A stretch of 64,000 nt of DNA from Chryseobacterium sp. VAUSW3 (GCF_002205795.1 NZ_NIUY01000001.1:558001-622000); one strand, 5' to 3'; numbered from the stretch's first letter, positions 8,722-17,698 are shown. Numbers and translations: made by a program. The notes: a model not told the origin generated them from the sequence alone.

Positions 8722-9167
8722 ATAAAACGAACAAAATTTATACTCAATAATCGTTTGTAAAATTACAATTATTACGTAAAAACTAACTAAATTTTTCGCC
8801 GTGGAGGGACAATTAAGGGATTCTACAGTTCGAAAATTTGCTTTTTAAACACATTTAACTCAAACCAGTTGAACTGTAAAAAACTTAAAAATTCTATAAG
8901 ATTAACGTAATTTAACTTAATTTTCATTGCATAGTTAATATAAAAAGATTGCCATAAACAATTATATTTTACTATTTTATTTAAATCTGCATGATATTTA
9001 TCATAAAAATGCTTCCAATTTTGATAAATTCACACATTTGTAATAATTGTTACATTAAATACAGCAACGCAAGATATTTATTAGATTATTAAGAATTAAT
9101 TAACAAAATGTTTGGTCATATTGTGAAAGTTTTGCACTTTTGTCTCAATGAAAAAATTTAATTTGAT
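8722..9167. other. 446-bp AT-rich intergenic region upstream of susC
   Basis: Very AT-rich sequence between the divergent rnhB and susC genes. I find no ORF with coding character. On the minus strand close to rnhB is a TAAATTTTG box that may drive that gene. At the right end is the susC promoter (9111-9142). The remaining 350 or so bases contain no repeat, tRNA or stable hairpin that I could see, so it may hold unrecognised operators for the SusC/SusD operon. Confidence 0.6.
9111..9142 (+). promoter_or_regulatory. Putative susCD promoter
   Basis: TTTG at 9111-9114 and CACTTTTG at 9135-9142 are 20 nt apart, the same spacing as at pyrG and tRNA-Gln; the -7 box has C instead of T at its first base. 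It ends 25 nt before the susC ATG. Confidence 0.5.
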
Positions 9168-12086
9168 ATGAAGAAACTAACAACAAGCGTTTTAGCTGTA
9201 GTTTTAACCTCCTCATTTGCTTTGGTAAATGCACAGGTTGATACCGCCAGAACGCAGGATATCGAAGGCGTTGTAGTAACGGCTTTAGGTATTAAAAGAG
9301 AGAAAAAATCTATTGGGTATGCAGCTCAGGAGGTTAAAGGTGAAACCATCTCTGACGCAGGGCAAAACAATGCCTTGAGTGCTTTATCAGGTAACGTAGC
9401 GGGGGTTACAGTTACCTCTCCTTCATCTATGGGTGGTTCTACCAGAATCACAATGAGAGGGGTAAGTTCAATCATCGGTGAAAACAGACCGCTTATTATT
9501 GTTGATGGCGTGCCATTAGACAACAGTAACATCAACGACACCAACACCCAAAGAGGTGCAGGAGGTAGAGATTATGGTGATACGACTTTTGATATTAACC
9601 CGGATGATATCGAATCTGTAACAGTATTGAAAGGTGGTCCGGCTGCTGCACTTTACGGTTCAAGAGCTTCCAATGGCGTAATTATTTACACCACTAAGCA
9701 GGCAAAAAGAGGTAAAACTTCTATTGAATTGAATACCGGTGTGTCTTTTGAGTCGATTTATATCCGTCCACAACTACAGAATTACTACGGTGGTGGTTTA
9801 GCTGATGAACTACCAACTGCTGTAATTAACGGCCAAACGTACAATATTGCAGACTATGGCATGGATGAATCGTGGGGGCCAAAATACGATCCTAACTTAA
9901 TGTATCTTCCTTGGAATGCATTTGATCCTGAGTTTGCAGGTGATTACTTAAAGACAATCCCTTGGGTTGCTCCTACTCATGATGTAGATTCATTCTTCGA
10001 TACTGGAATTACACTTACGAATAACATTGCAGTTTCAAAATCATTTGAAAAATCAAACTTAAGAGTTTCTTACACGAATACAGACATTTCTGGTATCGTA
10101 CCAACAAGTAGTATTAAGAAACACAATTTCGCAATTAACCTGAACAGTGAATTGAGCGAAAAACTTAAGTTGGAAACAGGGATGAACTTTGTTCAGACTC
10201 ACGGTTTCAACAGACCTGAACAGGGATATGGTGACAACTCCGTAGCTCAGAAATTCTACCAGTGGGGACAAAGACAATTGGATTTCTCTAAACTGAAAGA
10301 CTATAAATTAGCAAATGGGATGCAAAGAAGCTGGAACAGAACAGCTTGGGACGATCCAACTCCATTATACTCTGACAACCCTTACTGGACAATCTACGAA
10401 AACGTTTCTAATGACAGAAGAAACAGATTCTTTGGTAATGCCGGTTTAACTTATAACATCCTAGACAACTTATATGTTGTAGGTAAAGTGTACGCTGATA
10501 TTTATTCCCAGGATAATGATTCCCGAGTAGCAATTGGATCTCAGTCAACTTCAGGGTATGAAACTAATTCTAGAAACTTTTCAGAATTCAACTACGAAGC
10601 ACGTGTTCACTGGAATCCAAGAATCTCCGATGACTTCACATTGAATACTTTCGTTGGAGCGAACAGAAGAAATTCTAAATTAAGCAGACTTTTCGGACAG
10701 ACTGTAGGTGGTTTGATTATTCCTAATTTCTATAACTTAAGAAACAGTATCGAGACTCCGCTAGCTCAGAATGATGATTTCAACAGACGAGTGAACTCTG
10801 TATTCGGATCAGTTTCATTAGGATACAAAGAAACATTGTTCATTGAAGCTACAGGAAGAAATGACTGGTTCAGTACGACGTATGAAGATGGTTTCTATCC
10901 TTCTGTAACCGGTAGTTTCGTGTTCTCTAACGTTTTGAAAACAGACTGGTTATCATTCGGTAAGATTAGAGCTGGTTGGGCAACAGTAGCAAGTGATACT
11001 GCTCCATACCAACTTACCAACGTTATGAACCAGGCTATCAACTTCAACGGAGTACCACGATACACCCTGAGCACACAGAATAACAACCCTGAGTTGAAGC
11101 CAGAGATGAAAGAAACCAAAGAGATTGGTATTGAAGCTAACTTCTTCAAAAACCGATTTGGTTTAGATGTAACGTATTACGATGTTAAAATTACCGATGC
11201 AATTCTTCCTTTAACGATTGACCCTGCAACAGGATTTAGAACAAACCTGATCAACGCCGGTGAAATCAGCAACAAAGGTATCGAAGCAATGGTATTTGTA
11301 ACACCGGTTAAAACAGAGGATTTCTCATGGACTCTTAACTGGAACTTTGCCAAGAATGAAAATGAAATCGTAAAACTTTACGAGGGTGTAACTACTTACC
11401 AATTAACAAACGCACCTTTTAGAGCACGTTTACTGGCAGTAGAAGGTGAATCTTACGGAGCAATCTACGGTACAGATTTTGTCTACGATGCAAACGGAAA
11501 TAAAGTGATTGCTGCAAACGGCCGTTACGCTGCCACAGGAATCAAAAACTTAGGTTCTACCTTGCCTGATTATAACATGGGTCTTAGAAATACCATGAAA
11601 TATAAAAACCTAAGCTTATCATTCCTATTTGATATGCAGAAAGGCGGTAAATATTTCTCTACTTCACACATGTGGGGAATGTATTCCGGTATGATCGAAG
11701 AATCAGCATTCGGCGGAAACAGAGCGGCAGGTATTACTTTGGAAGGAGTACTTGCTAACGGAACCCCAAACACCAGAAACCTAACAGCACAGCAATACGG
11801 TGCAATGCACTATAATACTGTAGATGCTTTGAACGTTTTCGATGCAGACTACATCAAACTTAGAGATGTAACTCTTGGGTACGACTTACCGAAGTCAATT
11901 ATCGGAGGATTCCTAGAAGGAGTTAGAATTTCAGCATTTGGTAGAAACCTACTTGCCTGGAATTTAGATTGGAAAGGAATGGATCCTGAGAACACGTCTT
12001 ACGGTTCAGGAAACATCCAGGGACTAGAAGGTGGATCACTTCCTTCTACTAGACAATACGGATTTAACGTTAACTTCAAATTTTAA
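9168..12086 (+). CDS. SusC/RagA family TonB-linked outer membrane protein
   Basis: A 972-residue TonB-dependent outer-membrane importer that pairs with the SusD lipoprotein encoded 7 nt downstream. It has a signal peptide (about residues 1-22, ending VNAQ), a TonB-box-like segment (DIEGVVVTALGIKREKK), a plug with the SusC/RagA motifs ITMRGVSS, PLIIVDGVPLDN and VLKGGPAAALYGSRASNGVI, then a beta barrel ending in aromatic NVNFKF. The carboxypeptidase-regulatory-like N-terminal domain found in many SusC proteins is absent; the plug starts directly after the signal peptide. Arginine is written almost wholly as AGA, suggesting high expression. The substrate is not predictable: no glycoside hydrolase, peptidase or regulator is adjacent. 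Confidence 0.93.
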   Translation: MKKLTTSVLAVVLTSSFALVNAQVDTARTQDIEGVVVTALGIKREKKSIGYAAQEVKGETISDAGQNNALSALSGNVAGVTVTSPSSMGGSTRITMRGVSSIIGENRPLIIVDGVPLDNSNINDTNTQRGAGGRDYGDTTFDINPDDIESVTVLKGGPAAALYGSRASNGVIIYTTKQAKRGKTSIELNTGVSFESIYIRPQLQNYYGGGLADELPTAVINGQTYNIADYGMDESWGPKYDPNLMYLPWNAFDPEFAGDYLKTIPWVAPTHDVDSFFDTGITLTNNIAVSKSFEKSNLRVSYTNTDISGIVPTSSIKKHNFAINLNSELSEKLKLETGMNFVQTHGFNRPEQGYGDNSVAQKFYQWGQRQLDFSKLKDYKLANGMQRSWNRTAWDDPTPLYSDNPYWTIYENVSNDRRNRFFGNAGLTYNILDNLYVVGKVYADIYSQDNDSRVAIGSQSTSGYETNSRNFSEFNYEARVHWNPRISDDFTLNTFVGANRRNSKLSRLFGQTVGGLIIPNFYNLRNSIETPLAQNDDFNRRVNSVFGSVSLGYKETLFIEATGRNDWFSTTYEDGFYPSVTGSFVFSNVLKTDWLSFGKIRAGWATVASDTAPYQLTNVMNQAINFNGVPRYTLSTQNNNPELKPEMKETKEIGIEANFFKNRFGLDVTYYDVKITDAILPLTIDPATGFRTNLINAGEISNKGIEAMVFVTPVKTEDFSWTLNWNFAKNENEIVKLYEGVTTYQLTNAPFRARLLAVEGESYGAIYGTDFVYDANGNKVIAANGRYAATGIKNLGSTLPDYNMGLRNTMKYKNLSLSFLFDMQKGGKYFSTSHMWGMYSGMIEESAFGGNRAAGITLEGVLANGTPNTRNLTAQQYGAMHYNTVDALNVFDADYIKLRDVTLGYDLPKSIIGGFLEGVRISAFGRNLLAWNLDWKGMDPENTSYGSGNIQGLEGGSLPSTRQYGFNVNFKF

Positions 12087-12093
12087 TTAGACA

Positions 12094-13683
12094 ATGAAAA
12101 ATATAAAAAAAATTGCTTACGCTTTTGCCGCAGTTTTACTTACATCCACCGCAATTGTGAGTTGTACTCAGGATTTCGATGAGATTAATCAGAACCCGAA
12201 CTCGCCTGAGGCAGCTCTAAGTTATGGGGTTTGGAACGCAGCGAACAAGATTGTAACCGATGCTACAAGAAACTCATTCGAATCAGCCAGAGTTACCTTA
12301 CCATGGATGCAGTATTCTGCACAGGTTGCTTATACAGATGAAGACAGATATGCATACAGACTTACGAGCGGGGATGCAATATGGACTCAACTTTACACCG
12401 CAGCATCTAACTACAGAGAAATTATTAGAATGAACACCGACCCTGCTACTGCAGGACCTACAAGTGCTTACGGTTCTAATGCAAACCAAATTGCTGCTTC
12501 AAGAGTAATGTTATCTTATGTATTCTTAAATCTTGCAGATACATTCGGTGATATTCCTTACTACTCTTATGGAAACAATGACGCAGACTTTCAAGCTCTA
12601 AATGCAAATCAGTATTTAAAACCTAAGTTTGCATCTCAGGCGAAGGTTTATGCTGACATCATGAAAGAATTGAAAGAAGCTGCTGCAATGGTTGAAGTTG
12701 ACCAGCCAGTTTTCATCCAAGGTGATATTCTTTTCGGTGGAGATGCTAGTAAACTGAAAAAGTTTGCCAACTCCCTAAGATTAAGAGTTGCTACACGTGT
12801 AAAAGGTGTGGTTCCTGGAGCTGAAGCTCATTTAGCCGAAGCTATTGCTGCGGGTGTAATGACTTCTAATGCTGATAATGTTGGGGTAACTTATGAGAAT
12901 AACCTCGTAAACCCATCACCAATGTACAACGATTTCAGAACTCGTTCTGACTTCTCAGTATCTAAGACTTTCATTGATTTACTAAAAGGTACTAATGGTA
13001 ACTTTGGTCTGGATCCAAGATTGTTTAAATATGCAGCACCTATGGGTACGCTTAAGGCTACAATCCTTGATGGTTCTTATACTGAATCTACCGATCCTGC
13101 AGATTATGTAGGTCAACCATATGGTTTAGATCAGTCTATGTCCACAGCACAAGCAGGTCAGTCTAACTTCTTCAGCAAACATGTTTACAAAAGAAACTAT
13201 ACTGAGATTTTAATGGAATATTCTGAAGTAGAGTTCTTATTAAGTGAGGCTAACGGTTGGAGCCAGTCTAACTATGAAAAAGGAGTTAAGGCTTCTATGA
13301 CTAAATGGGGTGTAAGCGCTGCTGCTGCAGATGCTTTTGTAGCAACTTTACCTCCAGCAAACATGAAAAATGTTTTAACTCAGAAATATGTAGCATTATT
13401 CATGCAGCCTTATGAAGCTTGGGCTGATTACAGAAGAACAGGATATCCTGACACAAGCGTTCTTTTACTTCCGGGCGAAACTTATGCCCTGAATGTACCA
13501 GATCCGGTAAGTGGAGCTACAACTTATGTATTCGAACCGCTAATCGCTGGTCTTACAGATTTACCAACAAGATTATTCTATCCAACGGTAATTCAAACTT
13601 TGAATCCTGAAAATTATGCCGCTGCTGCAGCTGCTATTGGAGGAGACAAAATGAATACAAAACTTATCTGGGATAAAAACTAA
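12094..13683 (+). CDS. SusD/RagB family surface lipoprotein
   Basis: A 529-residue SusD-like (SusD-like_2 type) substrate-binding lipoprotein that caps the SusC barrel. The lipobox ends at Cys24 (AIVSC) and is followed by acidic residues (TQDFDEINQNPN) of the kind that direct lipoproteins to the cell surface in Bacteroidota. The helical TPR-like part is visible in ASRVMLSYVFLNLADTFGDIPY (split by DNA 12500-12565) and in the conserved C-terminal QKYVALFMQPYEAWADYRRTG. It is cotranscribed with susC and followed by a strong terminator. Ligand unknown. Confidence 0.92.
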   Translation: MKNIKKIAYAFAAVLLTSTAIVSCTQDFDEINQNPNSPEAALSYGVWNAANKIVTDATRNSFESARVTLPWMQYSAQVAYTDEDRYAYRLTSGDAIWTQLYTAASNYREIIRMNTDPATAGPTSAYGSNANQIAASRVMLSYVFLNLADTFGDIPYYSYGNNDADFQALNANQYLKPKFASQAKVYADIMKELKEAAAMVEVDQPVFIQGDILFGGDASKLKKFANSLRLRVATRVKGVVPGAEAHLAEAIAAGVMTSNADNVGVTYENNLVNPSPMYNDFRTRSDFSVSKTFIDLLKGTNGNFGLDPRLFKYAAPMGTLKATILDGSYTESTDPADYVGQPYGLDQSMSTAQAGQSNFFSKHVYKRNYTEILMEYSEVEFLLSEANGWSQSNYEKGVKASMTKWGVSAAAADAFVATLPPANMKNVLTQKYVALFMQPYEAWADYRRTGYPDTSVLLLPGETYALNVPDPVSGATTYVFEPLIAGLTDLPTRLFYPTVIQTLNPENYAAAAAAIGGDKMNTKLIWDKN

Positions 13684-13704
13684 TTCAACTTAGTTATAAT
13701 TCTT

Positions 13705-13732
13705 AAACCACTCTTCGGAGTGGTTTTTTTAT
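13705..13732 (+). terminator. Terminator after susD
   Basis: Perfect 9-bp stem AAACCACTC (13705-13713) / GAGTGGTTT (13718-13726) closed by a TTCG tetraloop and followed by a T run. Confidence 0.92.
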
Positions 13733-13737
13733 TTACG

Positions 13738-13745
13738 TATATTTG
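13738..13745 (+). promoter_or_regulatory. argS promoter -7 box
   Basis: TATATTTG matches TAnnTTTG, sits just after the susD terminator and ends 17 nt before the argS ATG. No clear -33 TTTG at the expected distance; that position is occupied by the terminator loop. Confidence 0.55.
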
Positions 13746-13762
13746 TAACTCAAAATTTGACG

Positions 13763-15541
13763 ATGAATACGAAAGAAATTATTGAAGATAAAATTGCCGA
13801 AGTGATCAAGTCCGTTTTTCAGATTGATGATGTGAATCATCCGAATTCCATCAAGCTTGAAGTGCAGCAAAACAAATCGGAGTTTGAAGGCGACTTTACA
13901 ATCGTGACCTTCCCTCTCGTGAAGGTTTTAAAGAAAAGTCCGGATCTCATCGCAATGGAACTGGGTGATGCTCTTTCCACGCAATCCGATCTTGTGGAAA
14001 GCTACAATGTGGTCAAAGGTTTCCTAAATCTTACCATTAAGAAAAGTTTCTTTTTAGAGAATTTTAAATCTACCAAAGAAAACTTCGATCAAGTAGCTCC
14101 AAAGAACGAAACCGTCATGGTGGAATATTCTTCTCCCAATACCAACAAACCACTTCACTTAGGCCACATCCGAAACAATTTATTAGGATATTCTGTCGCA
14201 CAAATCCTTAAAGAAGACGGTTACGATGTGATCAAAACCCAAATCATTAATGATCGGGGAATCCATATCTGCAAGTCAATGCTGGCCTGGGAAAAATTCG
14301 GCAATGGAGAAACTCCCGAATCTACAACTACAAAAGGTGATAAATTTGTCGGGAATTACTATGTAGAATTCGACAAAAATTACAAAAAAGAAATCGCAGC
14401 ACTTGTAGCACAGGGTTATGATGAAGATGCAGCAAAGAAACAGGCACCGATTATTCTGGAAGCTCAGAAAATGCTTTTAGACTGGGAAAAAGGCAACGAA
14501 GAAGTAAGAAATCTCTGGAGCGAAATGAATACCTGGGTTTACGAAGGTTTTGGGCAGACCTATAAAAGACTGGGCGTCGATTTTGACCAGGTTCAATACG
14601 AGAGCAACACGTATCTGTTAGGTAAAGACCTCATACAGGAAGGTTTGCTGAAAGGTGTTCTGTACCGAAAAGATGATGGCTCCATTTGGTGTGATTTAAC
14701 CGACGAAGGTTTAGATCATAAACTATTGCTACGATCCGACGGAACTTCGGTTTATATGACCCAGGATTTGGGTACGGCAGTTCAGCGTTTCAAAGAAAAT
14801 AATATCCAGAAACTTATCTATACCGTAGGAAACGAGCAGGATTATCATTTCGATGTGCTGTTCAAAATCCTGAAGAAATTGGGCTATAGCTGGGCAGAAA
14901 ACCTTTACCACCTTTCTTACGGAATGGTAGAACTTCCGGAAGGCAAAATGAAGTCCCGCGAAGGAACCGTAGTTGATGCCGATGACCTGATGCAGGAAAT
15001 GGTGGATACAGCCAAAGAAAAAGCAGAAGAACTGGGGAAACTCGAAAATCTTACAGAAGACGAGAAAGAAAAATCTTACGAAACCGTTGGTTTAGGCGCA
15101 CTGAAATACTTCATGCTGAAAGTGGATCCGAAGAAAAAAATGCTGTTCAATCCAAAGGAAAGCATTGATTTCAACGGTAATACCGGGCCTTTCATTCAGT
15201 ATACCTACGCGAGAATCCAGTCGTTGCTCGCTAAAGCAGAATATCAGGAGCAAAATATTTCAGATTATGAAATCAACGATTCTGAGAAGGATTTGATGAT
15301 GAACATCTTTAACTTCAAAGAGGTAGTTTCTAAAGCTGCGGAAACACTCTCGCCGGCTTTGGTTGCCAATTATATTTATGAACTGGTAAAATCATACAAC
15401 TCTTTTTATCAGAACAACCCGATTCTTAAGCAGGATGATGCCGTTGCAAAACAGTTCCGCCTGGAACTCTCAGCCTTAACCGGAAAAACCATTAAAAAAG
15501 GCCTGGGACTTCTGGGAATAGGAACAGTCGACAGAATGTAA
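13763..15541 (+). CDS. argS: Arginyl-tRNA synthetase
   Basis: A 592-residue class I aminoacyl-tRNA synthetase charging tRNA-Arg. Visible in order: N-terminal Add-1 domain; HIGH-type motif HLGHIRNN after SSPNTNKP at about residue 130; KMSKS-like GKMKSREGTVVDADDL at about 395-410; C-terminal helical anticodon-binding (DALR) domain ending GIGTVDRM. The ATG at 13763 is preferred to the in-frame TTG at 13757. Its stop codon overlaps the start of the menE-like gene by one base, implying cotranscription. Confidence 0.97.
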   Translation: MNTKEIIEDKIAEVIKSVFQIDDVNHPNSIKLEVQQNKSEFEGDFTIVTFPLVKVLKKSPDLIAMELGDALSTQSDLVESYNVVKGFLNLTIKKSFFLENFKSTKENFDQVAPKNETVMVEYSSPNTNKPLHLGHIRNNLLGYSVAQILKEDGYDVIKTQIINDRGIHICKSMLAWEKFGNGETPESTTTKGDKFVGNYYVEFDKNYKKEIAALVAQGYDEDAAKKQAPIILEAQKMLLDWEKGNEEVRNLWSEMNTWVYEGFGQTYKRLGVDFDQVQYESNTYLLGKDLIQEGLLKGVLYRKDDGSIWCDLTDEGLDHKLLLRSDGTSVYMTQDLGTAVQRFKENNIQKLIYTVGNEQDYHFDVLFKILKKLGYSWAENLYHLSYGMVELPEGKMKSREGTVVDADDLMQEMVDTAKEKAEELGKLENLTEDEKEKSYETVGLGALKYFMLKVDPKKKMLFNPKESIDFNGNTGPFIQYTYARIQSLLAKAEYQEQNISDYEINDSEKDLMMNIFNFKEVVSKAAETLSPALVANYIYELVKSYNSFYQNNPILKQDDAVAKQFRLELSALTGKTIKKGLGLLGIGTVDRM

Positions 15542-16584
15542 TGATCATCGATTTTACTGAAAATATAAATCCCGAATCACTTTCTCCCCAAACCGAATTT
15601 GAGGAAAAAGTGATTTCCTTTTTAAAGGAATGGCAGTCGGATTCAACCAAAGTTCCGGTTCAGACTTCCGGTTCTACAGGAATTCCCAAGGTTTTTGAGA
15701 TTGAAAAAAGCAAAATGCTGAATTCCGCAAGAATGACCTGTAACTTCCTGAACCTTAAAGAAGGAGACACCGCCCTACTCTGCCTGCCGGTAGAATATAT
15801 TTCAGGAAAAATGATGGTCGTACGCGCACTCGAAAGAAAACTGAGATTAATTGTTGCCACTCCAACAGCAAAACCTGTACAAAATCTTGAGGTAAATACC
15901 GACTTCTGCGCAATGTCACCTTTGCAGGTTGAAAACTCTTTACACAAAATACATTTCATTAAAAACCTTATCGTTGGCGGCGCACAGGTTTCTCAGAGTT
16001 TAAAAAATAAAATCTCCCAAAGTCTGAAAGACAAAAATACCGAAACTACGGTTTACGAAACTTACGGCATGAGCGAAACGCTTTCCCACATTGCTTTAAA
16101 ACAGATTTACCCAGTTTCTGAAGAATATTTTTCGGTTTTCAAAGGAATCGAAATTGCTTTGGACGAACGCAGATGTTTAAAGATTTCAGCACCGGAAATT
16201 CATCCGGAAATTCTGCAGACCAATGATCTGGTCGAACTAAAAGACGAAAGGCACTTTAAATTTCTGGGACGGATTGATAATGTCATCAATTCCGGCGGGC
16301 TGAAGATTCATCCGGAAGAACTTGAAAGCCTGCTGCACAGATATATCCCCAGAGAAGCGGCTTTTTTAGGAGTAAATGATGAAAAACTGGGACAGAAATT
16401 GGTTTTGGTCATCGAAGGTGAGCAAACTAAAGATCTTACATCGCAACTCGTTGAAGCGCTGAAAGAAGCCAAAAAAACATTTTCTAAAAACCATCTTCCG
16501 AAAACCATTCATTTTATTCCGGTATTTCCGAGAATTCCAAACGGTAAGCTGAACCGCAAAGAATTGCTACATTTGCTGCAGTAA
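15541..16584 (+). CDS. menE: AMP-binding acyl-CoA ligase, MenE-like (o-succinylbenzoate-CoA ligase)
   Basis: A 347-residue adenylate-forming enzyme. Motifs in order: P-loop-like TSGSTGIPK near residue 42, YGMSETLSH near 175, GRIDNVINSGGLKIHPEELE near 241, and the C-terminal catalytic lysine context NGKLNRKEL. It is much shorter than typical acyl-CoA synthetases (about 500 residues) but matches the compact MenE of Bacteroidota, which activates o-succinylbenzoate for menaquinone synthesis. Other men genes are not in the window, so the exact substrate is inferred. It overlaps argS by 1 base and is 10 nt from arfB. Confidence 0.75.
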   Translation: MIIDFTENINPESLSPQTEFEEKVISFLKEWQSDSTKVPVQTSGSTGIPKVFEIEKSKMLNSARMTCNFLNLKEGDTALLCLPVEYISGKMMVVRALERKLRLIVATPTAKPVQNLEVNTDFCAMSPLQVENSLHKIHFIKNLIVGGAQVSQSLKNKISQSLKDKNTETTVYETYGMSETLSHIALKQIYPVSEEYFSVFKGIEIALDERRCLKISAPEIHPEILQTNDLVELKDERHFKFLGRIDNVINSGGLKIHPEELESLLHRYIPREAAFLGVNDEKLGQKLVLVIEGEQTKDLTSQLVEALKEAKKTFSKNHLPKTIHFIPVFPRIPNGKLNRKELLHLLQ

Positions 16585-16594
16585 TTTCTCCCTC

Positions 16595-17008
16595 ATGAAA
16601 AACTTCACAAAGGAACTCACCTATAAAACCTCCCGCAGCAGCGGCGCAGGCGGACAGAACGTGAATAAAGTGGAGACCGCGGTTACGGTGATGTGGAAGC
16701 CCTCAGAAACCGCGCATTTTTCTGCTGAAGAAATTGAACTTATTTCGCAAAAGCTGAAGAACAGAATAAATCTGGAAGGCATCTTACAACTCACGGTATC
16801 CGACAGCAGAACGCAGCTTCAAAACAAAAAAATTGCCACTGAAAAGGTTATAGAGCTTGTAAATAAAGCACTTATAAAACCGAAATCCGTAAACCTACCA
16901 AGCCTTAAAAACGACAGGTCGAAAAGAGAATTCAGACAAAGAAACAACTTTCAGAAAAAAAGGAAAACTGCAAATTCCGGTTTTAGGCAAAACGTTAATT
17001 TATGCTAA
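16595..17008 (+). CDS. arfB: Alternative ribosome-rescue factor ArfB / peptidyl-tRNA hydrolase
   Basis: A 137-residue release-factor-like hydrolase that frees stalled ribosomes. The catalytic GGQ lies in SSGAGGQNVNKVETAV at about residues 16-31, and the C-terminal tail is Lys/Arg/Asn-rich (KRKTANSGFRQNVNL), as required to occupy the empty mRNA channel. No release-factor domains 1 or 4 are present. It is the last gene of the argS-menE-arfB run. A short AT hairpin at the stop codon has no T run, so no terminator is claimed. Confidence 0.88.
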   Translation: MKNFTKELTYKTSRSSGAGGQNVNKVETAVTVMWKPSETAHFSAEEIELISQKLKNRINLEGILQLTVSDSRTQLQNKKIATEKVIELVNKALIKPKSVNLPSLKNDRSKREFRQRNNFQKKRKTANSGFRQNVNLC

Positions 17009-17011
17009 ACA

Positions 17012-17043
17012 GTTGTTTAGTAAATACTTATTTCTTAAATTTG
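17012..17043 (+). promoter_or_regulatory. Promoter of the leader upstream of the Rnk/Gre-like gene
   Basis: GTTG at 17012-17015 and TAAATTTG at 17036-17043 are 20 nt apart. Transcription from here would start near 17050, leaving about 270 nt of leader before the next long gene at 17318, in contrast to the roughly 10-nt leaders elsewhere in the window. Confidence 0.55.
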
Positions 17044-17064
17044 TAAAAATCAATTTATAAATAC

Positions 17065-17175
17065 ATGGTCACATCATTCTTTTTATCCGAAACCGGAATA
17101 TCCAGACTTTTGCTGTCCTTGCTTTATTTGCATACTGATTCGTTCTTGAAAAGTTCCAAAGATTTCATCAATTAA
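17065..17175 (+). CDS. Possible 36-codon leader ORF
   Basis: An ATG 21 nt after the -7 box opens a 36-residue frame (starts MVTSFFLSETG, contains RLLLSLLYL, ends SSKDFIN) that stops at 17173-17175. The spacing to the promoter resembles that of real genes nearby, and the stop codon directly abuts a 7-bp hairpin. I recognise no family. It could be a regulatory leader peptide (Leu-rich: 7 Leu of 36) or chance. Confidence 0.3.
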   Translation: MVTSFFLSETGISRLLLSLLYLHTDSFLKSSKDFIN

Positions 17176-17176
17176 T

Positions 17177-17300
17177 CCCTGTCAGATCCAAGACAGGGCA
17201 TCTCAGCATTTTTACTATTAATTTTTGATGTGTTTTCACAGGCAGAATATCTCCTGATATTTTCGGCCTGCATTGGATTGTATTAAACACATCATCCAAT
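17177..17300 (+). promoter_or_regulatory. Structured mRNA leader, candidate cis-regulatory RNA
   Basis: Hairpin H1: CCCTGTC (17177-17183) / GACAGGG (17192-17198). Then a nested fold: outer helix TGATGTGTTT (17226-17235) / AAACACATCA (17285-17294), enclosing CAGGC (17239-17243) / GCCTG (17266-17270) and AATATC (17246-17251) / GATATT (17256-17261) with a TCCT loop. A further helix, ATTGGAT (17272-17278) / ATCCAAT (17294-17300), would trap one strand of the outer helix in its loop, giving either a pseudoknot or a switch. TGTG-TTTT-CACA (17229-17240) is another competing hairpin. The region ends 17 nt before the start codon of the next gene. Confidence 0.5.
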
Positions 17301-17317
17301 TCAAAAAAAATAAAAAA

Positions 17318-17698
17318 ATGACACAGAACATTATCTTAACAACAGGAATTTACGATGCGATTAAAGATCACCTCAGAAGAAAAAAAGTAACCCCAAATGA
17401 AGAAGTAAGACTTACCTCGGAACTTAGAAATGCCGTGCAGGTAAGAAGAAGAGAACTTCCGGAAGATGTAGTAACGGTAGACCGAAAAGTAACGGTAAAA
17501 GACCATACTTTAAACAAAGAAGAAGAATATATCTTTGTAGGAGTTGCACAGGCAAGACCGAAAAAAAACAAACACTCTATCCTTTCCGACATGGCTCTGG
17601 CGACAATGGGATATAAAGTGGGTGATATTGTAGAGTATCCTTTTAAAGACGGCGAAAGAAGAATTGAAATTCTGAAAGTTGAAAACTGGGAAGGCTAA
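17318..17698 (+). CDS. GreA/GreB C-terminal-domain protein (Rnk-like)
   Basis: A 126-residue protein with the FKBP-like C-terminal domain of Gre factors (LSDMALATMGYKVGDIVEYPFKDGERRIEILKVE as read from 17580 to 17690) and a short basic N-terminal part instead of the long antiparallel coiled coil that enters the RNA polymerase channel. By analogy with Rnk it may bind RNA polymerase or act as a regulator without cleavage-stimulating activity; this is inference. The ATG at 17318 follows an A-rich stretch and gives MTQNIILTTG; an in-frame TTG at 17273 lies inside the structured leader and is unlikely. A strong terminator follows. Confidence 0.7.
   Translation: MTQNIILTTGIYDAIKDHLRRKKVTPNEEVRLTSELRNAVQVRRRELPEDVVTVDRKVTVKDHTLNKEEEYIFVGVAQARPKKNKHSILSDMALATMGYKVGDIVEYPFKDGERRIEILKVENWEG

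Noticed and set aside
17226-17294. Intrinsic terminator in the Rnk-like leader
   Set aside because: None of the stems is followed by a T run; attenuation by this route is not supported.
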